DNA of 64,000 nt from Aquirufa ecclesiirivi. GTDB taxonomy: Bacteria > Bacteroidota > Bacteroidia > Cytophagales > Spirosomataceae. The stretch is from NCBI RefSeq assembly GCF_011250515.1, contig NZ_JAANOP010000008.1, positions 94,183-158,182 on the forward strand, read 5' to 3'. The notes below the pieces were generated by a model. It saw nothing but the letters and a program-made list of their open reading frames with translations, did not search any database and was not told where the DNA came from. Position numbers and translations under genes: made by a program. Position 1 is the first letter of the stretch; each line of letters begins with the position of its first letter. Below are positions 27,103-34,893 of the stretch, in pieces.

Positions 27103-27837
27103 ATGGGGACGAATTTGAAACTAGAAAAAACACTTTACCAAAAGGGTTACCTCTACTTTATTGTATTTTTTATGTTCATGATTTGGGGCTTTTGGTTTAC
27201 CTATTTTTCAAAATTGGGTGAGCAGGGGAATTACCGTTTACACTTCCATGGTATCACCTTAATTTCATGGTGCTTGATGCTAATTGTGCAACCATGGTTA
27301 ATCCGATCAAAAAAAGTGGCCCTCCATAAAAAAGTGGGACTTATTTCTTACTTGCTCGTACCACTACTGCTGTTTTCAACCACCGATCTGCTAAAATTCA
27401 GGTTATCGGGTGTAAAACAGATGAGTCCCTATTTAAACTTTGCTACCGCACTTGTACTGAATGCTCTGCTAGTTTTTGTCATACTGTATGCCCTAGCCAT
27501 TTACCATAAAAATAAAGGAACCATTCATGCCAGATACATGCTTTGTACGGTTTTCCCCATGATTCCACCCATCACTGACCGCATTATTGCCTCTAATTTT
27601 CCATCCTTGCTAAAATACCTTCCTACCTTAGAAGGTTACCCATTAGTCCCCATTTATAGCTTTGCCATCGTAGATATTTTGTTAGTTTTTTTATGTATTT
27701 GGGACTTTAAATCTCATAAGCGCTGGAACGTTTTCCCCTTTGTCCTGTTACTTTCAGTGGGATACCAATTTTCGGTTTTAAACTTTTACAAATTTGGATT
27801 TTGGGCTACATTCGGTGATTGGTTCTTGGCCTTATAA
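27103..27837 (+). CDS. Multi-pass membrane protein of unknown function
   Basis: The product is an inner-membrane protein with about seven predicted helices (for example YLYFIVFFMFMIWGFWFTYF and LVLNALLVFVILYALAIY). It has conserved-looking His residues near helix ends (LHFHGITLISW, ALHKKVGLISY), as in small cytochrome b561- or DUF2306-like proteins, but haem binding is not shown. The length is 244 residues. It is followed 41 bp later by the dioxygenase-like gene on the same strand, so the two may be one unit. I do not assign a function. Confidence 0.7.
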   Translation: MGTNLKLEKTLYQKGYLYFIVFFMFMIWGFWFTYFSKLGEQGNYRLHFHGITLISWCLMLIVQPWLIRSKKVALHKKVGLISYLLVPLLLFSTTDLLKFRLSGVKQMSPYLNFATALVLNALLVFVILYALAIYHKNKGTIHARYMLCTVFPMIPPITDRIIASNFPSLLKYLPTLEGYPLVPIYSFAIVDILLVFLCIWDFKSHKRWNVFPFVLLLSVGYQFSVLNFYKFGFWATFGDWFLAL

Positions 27838-27878
27838 GTTCCTTTTTATAGATGTAGCACTAATTTTTTGGGGAAATC

Positions 27879-28775
27879 ATGCAAAGAAGAACATTTATTA
27901 AAAATTCCACTTTATTTGTTGCGGTAGTAAGTACAAATGGATTTATTCACTTTGACGGCCAACATTTTGTTGGCGATTGTGAAACTACCAGTGATATACT
28001 GGGACCATATTATCGTCCCAACAGCCCACTACGAAATAACCTCATCATAAAAGGTCAAGTCGGAAATCCGATTGAATTAAGTGGCATAATCAAACATAAG
28101 GATTGTATAACTCCTTACAAAAATGCAAAAATAGAATTGTGGCATTGTGACTCCAAGGGTGTTTATGATAATACATCTAGTGAGTACCGTTATCGAGGCA
28201 CTAGCTATTCAGATGAAAATGGACAATATTCATTTAAGACCATTTTACCTGTGCCCTATGATGCAGGTGGTGGACATATAAGACCTGCACATTTTCACCT
28301 CATGATCACCGCAGAAGGATATCAACCCTTGGTAACACAATTATATTTCTCCGGCGATGCCCATATCCCTAAAGATATGTACGCCTCCTCCAAGGAAGCT
28401 AAAAATAGAATATTGGATACGGAAACCTTGAAGGATGGAAGCAAAAAAGTAATGTATCATGTAAGTATGTCCAAAACATTAAACGCCGAAGCAGCCGCTA
28501 TTGATAAATTAACGGGTATTTATACCGATGTAAAAGACAAATCCAAGAAAATTGAACTCTTTACAAAGAACAAATGCTTGTGGATGAAGAATGAAGTATT
28601 TGGAGAAAACTTTGAATATGTTGGTAATAATACATTTGAATATCCAGCTATGCCCAAAGGAATGTACGCCACACTCATCTTTGAAATTATGCCCAATGAG
28701 GCGATCAAACTAACTTATAATTACGTGGATGACGATTTGGTCAAACACAGCTCTGTTTCCATCAAAGAATTTTAG
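27879..28775 (+). CDS. Intradiol ring-cleavage dioxygenase-like protein, exported
   Basis: It has the non-haem Fe(III) fold that opens catechol-type rings. The start MQRRTFIKNSTLFVAV looks like a Tat or Sec signal. The four iron ligands of the family can be placed at Tyr96 (GVYDN), Tyr127 (PVPYDAG), His138 and His140 (RPAHFH). The catalytic domain ends near residue 200. A further 95 residues form an extra C-terminal beta-rich domain that normal protocatechuate dioxygenases lack. It follows the membrane protein gene by 41 bp. Export and the extra domain argue for an extracytoplasmic substrate rather than central aromatic catabolism. Confidence 0.85.
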   Translation: MQRRTFIKNSTLFVAVVSTNGFIHFDGQHFVGDCETTSDILGPYYRPNSPLRNNLIIKGQVGNPIELSGIIKHKDCITPYKNAKIELWHCDSKGVYDNTSSEYRYRGTSYSDENGQYSFKTILPVPYDAGGGHIRPAHFHLMITAEGYQPLVTQLYFSGDAHIPKDMYASSKEAKNRILDTETLKDGSKKVMYHVSMSKTLNAEAAAIDKLTGIYTDVKDKSKKIELFTKNKCLWMKNEVFGENFEYVGNNTFEYPAMPKGMYATLIFEIMPNEAIKLTYNYVDDDLVKHSSVSIKEF

Positions 28776-28916
28776 TCATTTAAAGCAAATTACATTTATT
28801 GTTAAATTCAAACAAATGAGCTCAAATTCGTTTCTATTCAGAATTGAAACTAGCTATACTTTGAAACTACGATTTTCAAATAGTAGAAAATAGCAATGCC
28901 AAAGTTCAAATCGATA

Positions 28917-30380
28917 TTATAGGATTTCCACCAACTTCCCCGTTTTCCTATCTACTGGCATAGGGGATTGATGTTGACTCAGGTAAGATTTTAATAATTG
29001 AGTGAGTTGATTGCATTGAGCGGGTTGTTTGGCAGCTAAATCAAACTGCTCAGCCGTATCTTGGGAGAGATTATATAGTTCTTTTTGGCCAGTGCGCAAA
29101 TCATACACTAATTTCAAATTACCTTTTCGTATAGCAGATTTATAATTAATCCCTGGTCCATCTTGATCAATCCATTTATTGGGATAATGCCACACCAAAA
29201 CCCGTTCCGCATCCATTAAGTTGGGGTCCTTCAAGAATGGAACCATACTCTTGCCATCCAATGCCTGAAGCGTCTTAACATCCTTCAATTTTGCCATTTG
29301 TAGGATAGTCGGAAACAAATCTTCGGCCATGATGTATTGGTCTGCCACCTTATTCATTGGGGCAAAACCAGGCCATTTAACGATCATAGGAATCCGAATA
29401 CCTCCTTCATACACCGAGCCTTTTCCTGCTCTTAGTGGTAAGTTTTGCACATGCGCTTTCTTTCCTCTGGCTGGAGCTAGGCTCAAACCCCCATTATCAC
29501 TCATGAACAAAATGATGGTATTTCCATCCACTTTTTTTTCTTGCAAATAAGCCATAATATCCCCTAAACTTTTATCAACTCCTTCTACCAAACTGGCGTA
29601 TTTGGCCTCCGATGAATCTAGTCCAGCCGACAAATACTTCTGAAAAAATCGTTCATCTGCTTGAATGGGTGTATGAACCCCATAATGAGCCAGATTCAAA
29701 TAAAATGGCTGCTTATTTTGTATGGGAGTTTCTAGTGATTTAATGGCTTCAAAGGTTAAAGCTTCTGTCAAAAATACGGTAGAACCGTGGTATTCTTCTA
29801 AATCTGGAACGGCTTGGGGACTTACTTTACTCGGTAAATTACCATAATTGTCTTTCCCATAATAACTCTGTGGATGGCCAGCGGCGTGACCTGCTATATT
29901 GACTTGAAATCCCAAATTATAAGGATTGGCTTGCGGTGTACCTGCTGAGCCCCAATGAGCCTTGCCAACATGAATGGTCAAATAACCAGCCTGTTTAAGT
30001 ATTTGTGGATAGGAAGTATATTCCTTTGGACTCAAACCATTGATTTTCCATGAACTAGGACTGAATTGCTGATCTGTGGCATCGCTATTTTTATCCTTCA
30101 GGGGCGACGTCCAATTCGTCACACCGTGGTGAGCGGCATTCATTCCTGATAAAAAACTGGTTCGAGTGGGAGTACAAACTGGCGTAGCGTAAGCCTGTGA
30201 GAATTTCACCCCTTGCTTGGCCAATTTAGCCATATTGGGCGTATGGTAGTTGGGATTAAAGGCATCAGTCCAACCCATATCGTCTACGACAAATGTAATG
30301 ATATTGGGCTTCTTGGGAGCTTGTGCTTCCAAGACTAAGTTCCAAAGCAGGCAGCAAAGTAAGAGTACTATATTTTTCAT
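28917..30380 (-). CDS. Sulfatase (S1 family), secreted
   Basis: This is a fifth sulfatase in the window. A signal peptide covers about residues 1-20. NIITFVVDDMGWTD is the metal-binding start, and CTPTR at 69-73 carries the formylglycine Cys69. HVGKAHWG replaces the more common GKWHLG block, which marks a separate subfamily. FMSDNGG and YEGGIRIPMIVKWPG follow. The 487 residues are complete. It stands alone on the minus strand, convergent with the dioxygenase gene. Confidence 0.92.
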   Translation of the reverse strand: MKNIVLLLCCLLWNLVLEAQAPKKPNIITFVVDDMGWTDAFNPNYHTPNMAKLAKQGVKFSQAYATPVCTPTRTSFLSGMNAAHHGVTNWTSPLKDKNSDATDQQFSPSSWKINGLSPKEYTSYPQILKQAGYLTIHVGKAHWGSAGTPQANPYNLGFQVNIAGHAAGHPQSYYGKDNYGNLPSKVSPQAVPDLEEYHGSTVFLTEALTFEAIKSLETPIQNKQPFYLNLAHYGVHTPIQADERFFQKYLSAGLDSSEAKYASLVEGVDKSLGDIMAYLQEKKVDGNTIILFMSDNGGLSLAPARGKKAHVQNLPLRAGKGSVYEGGIRIPMIVKWPGFAPMNKVADQYIMAEDLFPTILQMAKLKDVKTLQALDGKSMVPFLKDPNLMDAERVLVWHYPNKWIDQDGPGINYKSAIRKGNLKLVYDLRTGQKELYNLSQDTAEQFDLAAKQPAQCNQLTQLLKSYLSQHQSPMPVDRKTGKLVEIL

Positions 30381-30568
30381 CAGGAATAGGCCTAGAAAAG
30401 ATCGAATAATGAGGATAATTTAGAGAAAAAATCGAAAATATCCTTTTCGTTCCTTTTTAAACTTCAGCTATTCTAAGATTTTAGAACTGGTAAACTTTGT
30501 AAAAAAATAATAAGGAGAATTCCTATTCATGGGGTATTTGAGGGTTCAAATTTCGCTTAGTAAAGGCC

Positions 30569-30733
30569 CTAAGGTTTAACACGAACGACCTTGTCACCTT
30601 TAAGTACCACCAAGTCAGAATTTTTAGCTTTTTTATATGCAATTAAATCCTCCTTGACTTTAGACATACCCAACTCAATCTTTTCCATTACTAAGGAGGT
30701 ATTCTTTATTGAGCTTGATTTAGTTGTTGCCAT
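30569..30733 (-). CDS. Small 54-residue protein, probable partner of the zeta-like relic
   Basis: The frame encodes MATTKSSSIKNTSLVMEKIE, then a lysine-rich helix and a C-terminal DLVVLKGDKVVRVKP. Its start overlaps the end of the truncated zeta-like ORF by 28 bp on the same strand. Small proteins of this size with a VVxxGKxVxxxP-like tail sit beside predicted ABC-type ATPase (zeta-toxin-like) genes in Bacteroidota; that statement rests on general recollection. Whether it is an antitoxin is unproved, and with its partner broken it may be decaying too. Confidence 0.5.
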   Translation of the reverse strand: MATTKSSSIKNTSLVMEKIELGMSKVKEDLIAYKKAKNSDLVVLKGDKVVRVKP

Positions 30734-30939
30734 TTTACTACATTTTTAATTTTGTAAGTTCCGTCTTGATCTTTAGAGGCGATAAAATCAGGTTCTGAAT
30801 CTGAATTATCATATATTAACCAAGCATCAACTAAAGGCAAATATATATGAAACAAATTTGTAATTCCTGCTTTATATCGTCTTTCAACTGCGATGAAGTT
30901 TGATCTAATTATACTCATCAAAAACAATCCCAACTTCAT
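30706..30939 (-). pseudogene. Truncated zeta-toxin-like ATPase, C-terminal fragment
   Basis: About 65 residues match the C-terminal end of predicted zeta-toxin-like ABC-type ATPases (COG4185 type): VERRYKAGITNLFHIYLPLV, then DAWLIYDNSDSEP. The family usually has near 200 residues, with a Walker A motif in the N-terminal half. Here the frame is lost just upstream, where only 27 bp remain before the start of the divergent photolyase gene. The phosphate-binding part is therefore missing and the product cannot be an active kinase. The upstream part of this ORF (about 12 residues) is probably spurious. Confidence 0.6.
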
Positions 30940-30965
30940 CTAGTTTATTAGCTAAACAATTTCCA

Positions 30966-32447
30966 TTGCCCAAATCACCCATCAATATCGTTTGGTTTAA
31001 ACGTGATCTACGGTTTACAGACCATGAGCCACTTTACCGTGCCTTGGAACAAGATATCCCCGTTTTATTAGTATATTTTTTTGAGCCATCCTTGATTCAA
31101 TACCCCGATAGTGATGTGCGACATTGGCGCTTTGTATATGAATCCTTAACCGAAATGCAAGGCCGATTGGAAGACCGAAATGGCCGCTTGTATCTATTTC
31201 ATCAGGAAGTTTTGCCCGTTTTGGATGCCTTAACAGAACACTATTCCATTCAAAGCATGTATTCACATGAAGAAATTGGAAATAACTTAAGTTACCAACG
31301 GGATAAAGAAGTCAAGGTATTTTGTGATTTACATGGAATTCAATGGAAAGAAACTCCAACGAATGGCGTTATTCGGAAATTACGCTCAAGAAAAACTTGG
31401 CAAAAAAGATGGGATGAACGTATGAATCAGCCTCCATTTTTAGTTCGCGAGCATGATTGGAACCTGGTTCATCTACCCAATACCTTATACGACAGCCTCA
31501 AAGGAGAAGAAATCCCTATAGGTTTTACAACTCGAAATCCGAAATTTCAAGAAGGAGGCGAATATTGGGCATGGAAATACCTGCAAAGTTTTGTACAAAC
31601 TCGCCACCAAGATTACAGCAAATCAATCAGTAAACCGGAGGCTAGTCGACGAGGATGCAGTCGCATTTCTCCCTATTTGAGCTATGGAAACCTGAGCATG
31701 AGAATGGTTTATACGTTTACCAAGCAACATGAAGCTCAATCCAACCATCGACGTTCCTTACAAAATTTCATTTCAAGACTACATTGGCATTGTCATTTTA
31801 TACAAAAATTTGAGGATGAATGTCGGATGGAATTTGAAGCCATCAACCTGGCCTACCAATCTTTGGAAAAAAAGCGAAATATGGATTACATAAAGGCTTG
31901 GGAACAAGGAAAAACAGGGATTCCTTTGGTGGATGCATGTATGCGTTGTTTAGTAGAAACCGGATATATCAATTTCCGTATGCGGGCTTTAGTCGTATCG
32001 TTTTTTGTCTTTAATCTTTGGCAAGATTGGCGGGATTTGGCCCATTTTTTGGCTCGACAGTTTCTAGACTACGAACCAGGCATTCATTATCCGCAGATTC
32101 AAATGCAGGCTGGGATAACAGGTGTCAATACCATCCGAATCTATAATCCCATCAAAAACTCCATGGAACACGATCCTGATGGAATATTCATTAAAAAATG
32201 GGTACCTGAATTAAAAGCTGTACCACCTAGTCTACTACATGAACCTTGGAAATTGAGCGAAATGGAACAAAAAATGTACCATGTAAACCTAGGGCAAGAT
32301 TATCCCTTCCCCATCGTCGATGTTGAAAACTCACGTAAAGCTGCCTCTGAGCAAGTTTGGGCAATTAGGAAAACAAAAATGGCAAGACAAGAAGGTACAC
32401 GAATCCTCCAAAAACATGTCAATAATCCCAAAAACAGAAAAGGGTAA
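30966..32447 (+). CDS. phr: Deoxyribodipyrimidine photolyase/cryptochrome family flavoprotein
   Basis: It is a light-driven DNA repair enzyme or a blue-light receptor. The N-terminal antenna domain begins INIVWFKRDLRFTDHEPLY, the classic photolyase opening. The C-terminal FAD domain includes RGCSRISPYLSYGNLSMRMV, NFISRLHWHCHFIQKFE and TGIPLVDACMRCLVETGYIN, with ARQFLDYEPGIHYPQIQMQAG near the flavin site. The length of 493 residues is typical. It could be a CPD photolyase or a cryptochrome-like member; the sequence alone does not decide. It lies 27 bp from the truncated zeta-like relic on the other strand and faces the DoxX-like gene. Confidence 0.92.
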   Translation: MPKSPINIVWFKRDLRFTDHEPLYRALEQDIPVLLVYFFEPSLIQYPDSDVRHWRFVYESLTEMQGRLEDRNGRLYLFHQEVLPVLDALTEHYSIQSMYSHEEIGNNLSYQRDKEVKVFCDLHGIQWKETPTNGVIRKLRSRKTWQKRWDERMNQPPFLVREHDWNLVHLPNTLYDSLKGEEIPIGFTTRNPKFQEGGEYWAWKYLQSFVQTRHQDYSKSISKPEASRRGCSRISPYLSYGNLSMRMVYTFTKQHEAQSNHRRSLQNFISRLHWHCHFIQKFEDECRMEFEAINLAYQSLEKKRNMDYIKAWEQGKTGIPLVDACMRCLVETGYINFRMRALVVSFFVFNLWQDWRDLAHFLARQFLDYEPGIHYPQIQMQAGITGVNTIRIYNPIKNSMEHDPDGIFIKKWVPELKAVPPSLLHEPWKLSEMEQKMYHVNLGQDYPFPIVDVENSRKAASEQVWAIRKTKMARQEGTRILQKHVNNPKNRKG

Positions 32448-32471
32448 TTGATAGGTGAAAGTTAAATCGAA

Positions 32472-32496
32472 TGAATATGGCTGAAGGCAATATTCA
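32472..32496. terminator. Possible weak hairpin between convergent genes
   Basis: TGAATAT and ATATTCA are separated by 11 bases between the convergent photolyase and DoxX-like genes. The stem is AT-rich and the T run is short, so termination here is doubtful. Confidence 0.3.
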
Positions 32497-32511
32497 CTTT
32501 TCGAGGGACGA

Positions 32512-33252
32512 TTATGGGTAACTTTTACGATCAGCTCCCAATTCAATTGCTTTTGCCTTCTCAAATTCATCCAAACAGGTCCTTAAATTATGACCTTGGG
32601 TATAGATACAATCACAAAATTCTTTGGATGCTTTTGGGGTGGTACTGTCCCGACAGCCATTCCAGCATTCCTCAGGGGAATTACCTGGTCTAATGTCGTA
32701 CATGATTTGATTCACTCCAATCACGGTAGCCAAGGTCAATAACACACAAGTAAAAAAGACATAAGGAAACGAATGTGTACTGGAATAATTAGGGTTAGTT
32801 TGTTGATCATTTTTTCGCTGTTGGAAAGCGAGAATAGGTTTGAGTCGTTGGAAATCCCAAACCAGCAAAAACAAATTAGCCAATAACATGAAAGTCACTA
32901 TTCTGGTCCCTTCAAATCGTATGGAATAAGTCAGCACGAAAATGTTGATCATAATAGGAAAAGAAGCGATAGCTCCCAATAAAGCTGTTCTAGGAATAAG
33001 CAATAAAATAGCCACGATTACTTGACCGATACCAATAAAAGTATAGTAAAAACCGGTATCTAATAATGCATCAAAATAGTGTCCCAAAGGGTGATTTGAT
33101 GGCAGGCCTGCGGCAAATCTTTCTCCACTGATTTTCACCCAGCCTGATATAGCGAATGCGACAGCCAGGCAAATTCGACAAAAAATGGCAAAATAACGAT
33201 ACCATCGATTGTATCTGATACCTATAATATATTGTTCTAGCTTATTCCACAT
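32512..33252 (-). CDS. DoxX-like inner-membrane protein
   Basis: The product has four or five predicted membrane helices. The N-terminal part matches the DoxX pattern: ICLAVAFAISGWVKISGERF, then YYTFIGIGQVIVAILLLIPR and ALLGAIASFPIMINIFVLTY. The last 60 residues are soluble and contain five Cys (ECWNGCRD, FCDCIYTQ, RTCLDEF), which is unusual and may bind metal or form disulfides. Its function is not known; DoxX-family proteins are linked to redox chemistry in the membrane. It is monocistronic. Confidence 0.75.
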   Translation of the reverse strand: MWNKLEQYIIGIRYNRWYRYFAIFCRICLAVAFAISGWVKISGERFAAGLPSNHPLGHYFDALLDTGFYYTFIGIGQVIVAILLLIPRTALLGAIASFPIMINIFVLTYSIRFEGTRIVTFMLLANLFLLVWDFQRLKPILAFQQRKNDQQTNPNYSSTHSFPYVFFTCVLLTLATVIGVNQIMYDIRPGNSPEECWNGCRDSTTPKASKEFCDCIYTQGHNLRTCLDEFEKAKAIELGADRKSYP

Positions 33253-33423
33253 CCTTGTTTCAATAAAATCTCCAATCTTAAAATAAGAATAACAAGATAA
33301 GCATCCCTTAAAAGACCTAATCCATTTCTCTTGAATTATTTTCTTATTTTTTTGAAAAAATTATCAAACGTTCCATATATGCTTTTTCTCCTAAATTATT
33401 ACCTTGTGAAAAACCTTTTGACC

Positions 33424-34461
33424 ATGAAAAGATTCATCACGTTGTTCATACTGGGCTTTACTCCTTTTTTACAGGCCCAACAAGTACATTCCACTGAATT
33501 TCTAAAACAGATTCTTCCCTATCCTTTGGGTGCATCGGTGAATCCCCGACTATTGCAAGAAAATGGCTCTTATCGTGCCTTGGCTATGAATGAATTCACG
33601 AGAATCACAGCTGAAAATCACATGAAAATGGCACTCATTCATCCAGAGGCTAATCGCTTTGATTTTGTCAAAGGGGATGAAATTGTGGCTTTTGCTAAGA
33701 AAAACAAGAGTCGGGTTCATGGCCATACCTTGGTTTGGCATAATCAAACAGCTCCATGGATGAAGGATTTTCAAGGGGATCAGCAGGCTTGGGAAAATCT
33801 ATTAAAAAACCATATTCAAACGATAGTCAAACATTACCAGGGACAAATTGCCGGCTGGGATGTGGTCAATGAAGCCTTTTTAGATGATGGGAGTTTGCGA
33901 CCAAGTATTTGGGCAGATCACATACCTGATTACCTTGCCAAAAGCTTTACCTGGGCACATGAGGCGGATTCCAATGCTTTACTTTTTTACAATGATTATG
34001 GACAAGATGGAAAACCTAAAAAAATGGAGGCCATTTTGAATATGGTTCAAGATTTCAAAAAACGTCAAATCCCCATTCATGGATTAGGACTGCAGATGCA
34101 CATTTCCATACAGTCCAAAAATGAAGAAATTAAGCAAGTGATTGAGCAGTCGACCGCGACTGGTTTACACATTCATTTTTCAGAAGTAGATGTGGCGGTG
34201 AATCCGAAAAACAATCCTGATTTTGTCCATGATGTAATGAGCCTACAAGCTCAATCTGACAAGTTTCACTTGTTATTTTCTTCCTTTGCTGCCATTCCGT
34301 CCAAACAACAATATGGTATTACTTTTTGGAATGTAGGCGATAAGGATTCTTGGTTACGAGGTTATTTCAAAAGGCCTAAGGAGTATCCTTTGCTGTTTGA
34401 TGAGAGTTACCAAAGGAAGTCGGTATATGGAGAATTGTATCAGAAATTGAAAAATAAGTAA
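33424..34461 (+). CDS. Endo-1,4-beta-xylanase, glycoside hydrolase family 10
   Basis: It cleaves the xylan backbone. The frame is open from an ATG at 33331, but the ATG at 33424 starts a proper signal peptide (MKRFITLFILGFTPFLQAQ) and is preferred, giving 345 residues. GH10 motifs are clear: ENHMKMALIHP, HGHTLVWHNQTAPWM, the acid/base Glu in WDVVNEAF (Glu150 from the preferred start), and the nucleophile Glu in IHFSEVDVAV (Glu254). GITFWNVGDKDSW is the C-terminal block. It is a single-domain enzyme without a carbohydrate-binding module. A small membrane protein gene follows 17 bp later. Confidence 0.95.
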   Translation: MKRFITLFILGFTPFLQAQQVHSTEFLKQILPYPLGASVNPRLLQENGSYRALAMNEFTRITAENHMKMALIHPEANRFDFVKGDEIVAFAKKNKSRVHGHTLVWHNQTAPWMKDFQGDQQAWENLLKNHIQTIVKHYQGQIAGWDVVNEAFLDDGSLRPSIWADHIPDYLAKSFTWAHEADSNALLFYNDYGQDGKPKKMEAILNMVQDFKKRQIPIHGLGLQMHISIQSKNEEIKQVIEQSTATGLHIHFSEVDVAVNPKNNPDFVHDVMSLQAQSDKFHLLFSSFAAIPSKQQYGITFWNVGDKDSWLRGYFKRPKEYPLLFDESYQRKSVYGELYQKLKNK

Positions 34462-34478
34462 TACTAAATTTCACCTAC

Positions 34479-34682
34479 ATGAACAGCAACAAAAAATCGA
34501 CCTTAAGGTGGTTAATCCAATCGGTTACCGGACTCTTGCTGACAGGTGCGGGATTATCCATGGCCATAGATGCAGGTATCAGCAAAATGCAGGGTGGTGA
34601 ATGGTTTTGGTATGGAACTGGGGCTTTGATTGTATTTCAGGCAGGATTATGTTTATTAATAGATTCGGTGAGGTTTAAGTAA
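34479..34682 (+). CDS. Small two-helix membrane protein
   Basis: The 67-residue product has two hydrophobic segments (LIQSVTGLLLTGAGLSMAI and YGTGALIVFQAGLCLLID) joined by a short loop with GGEWFWYG, and a charged end. I do not know its function. It follows the xylanase gene by 17 bp on the same strand. The well-formed helices and hairpin-like topology make it a real gene rather than a chance frame. Confidence 0.65.
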   Translation: MNSNKKSTLRWLIQSVTGLLLTGAGLSMAIDAGISKMQGGEWFWYGTGALIVFQAGLCLLIDSVRFK

Positions 34683-34893
34683 TTACCTTTTATTTTTTTT
34701 TCCTAATAAGTATTGCTTTCCAGTACCAATTGCCATTACATCTAGATTCCCTTCAACACACGGCCCATACTTTGGATATGTTTATTATGATATGATCGTA
34801 TAGTATAACTAGCTGAATTTTCATTTTTCAGGCATCTATTAAAACATCTTCTTCATTTCACTAGTTGAAGTTGAAGGCCATAAATTACTTGCC

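Noticed and set aside
33331-33423. Earlier start for the xylanase
   Set aside because: The 31 added residues precede an ordinary signal peptide that begins at 33424.
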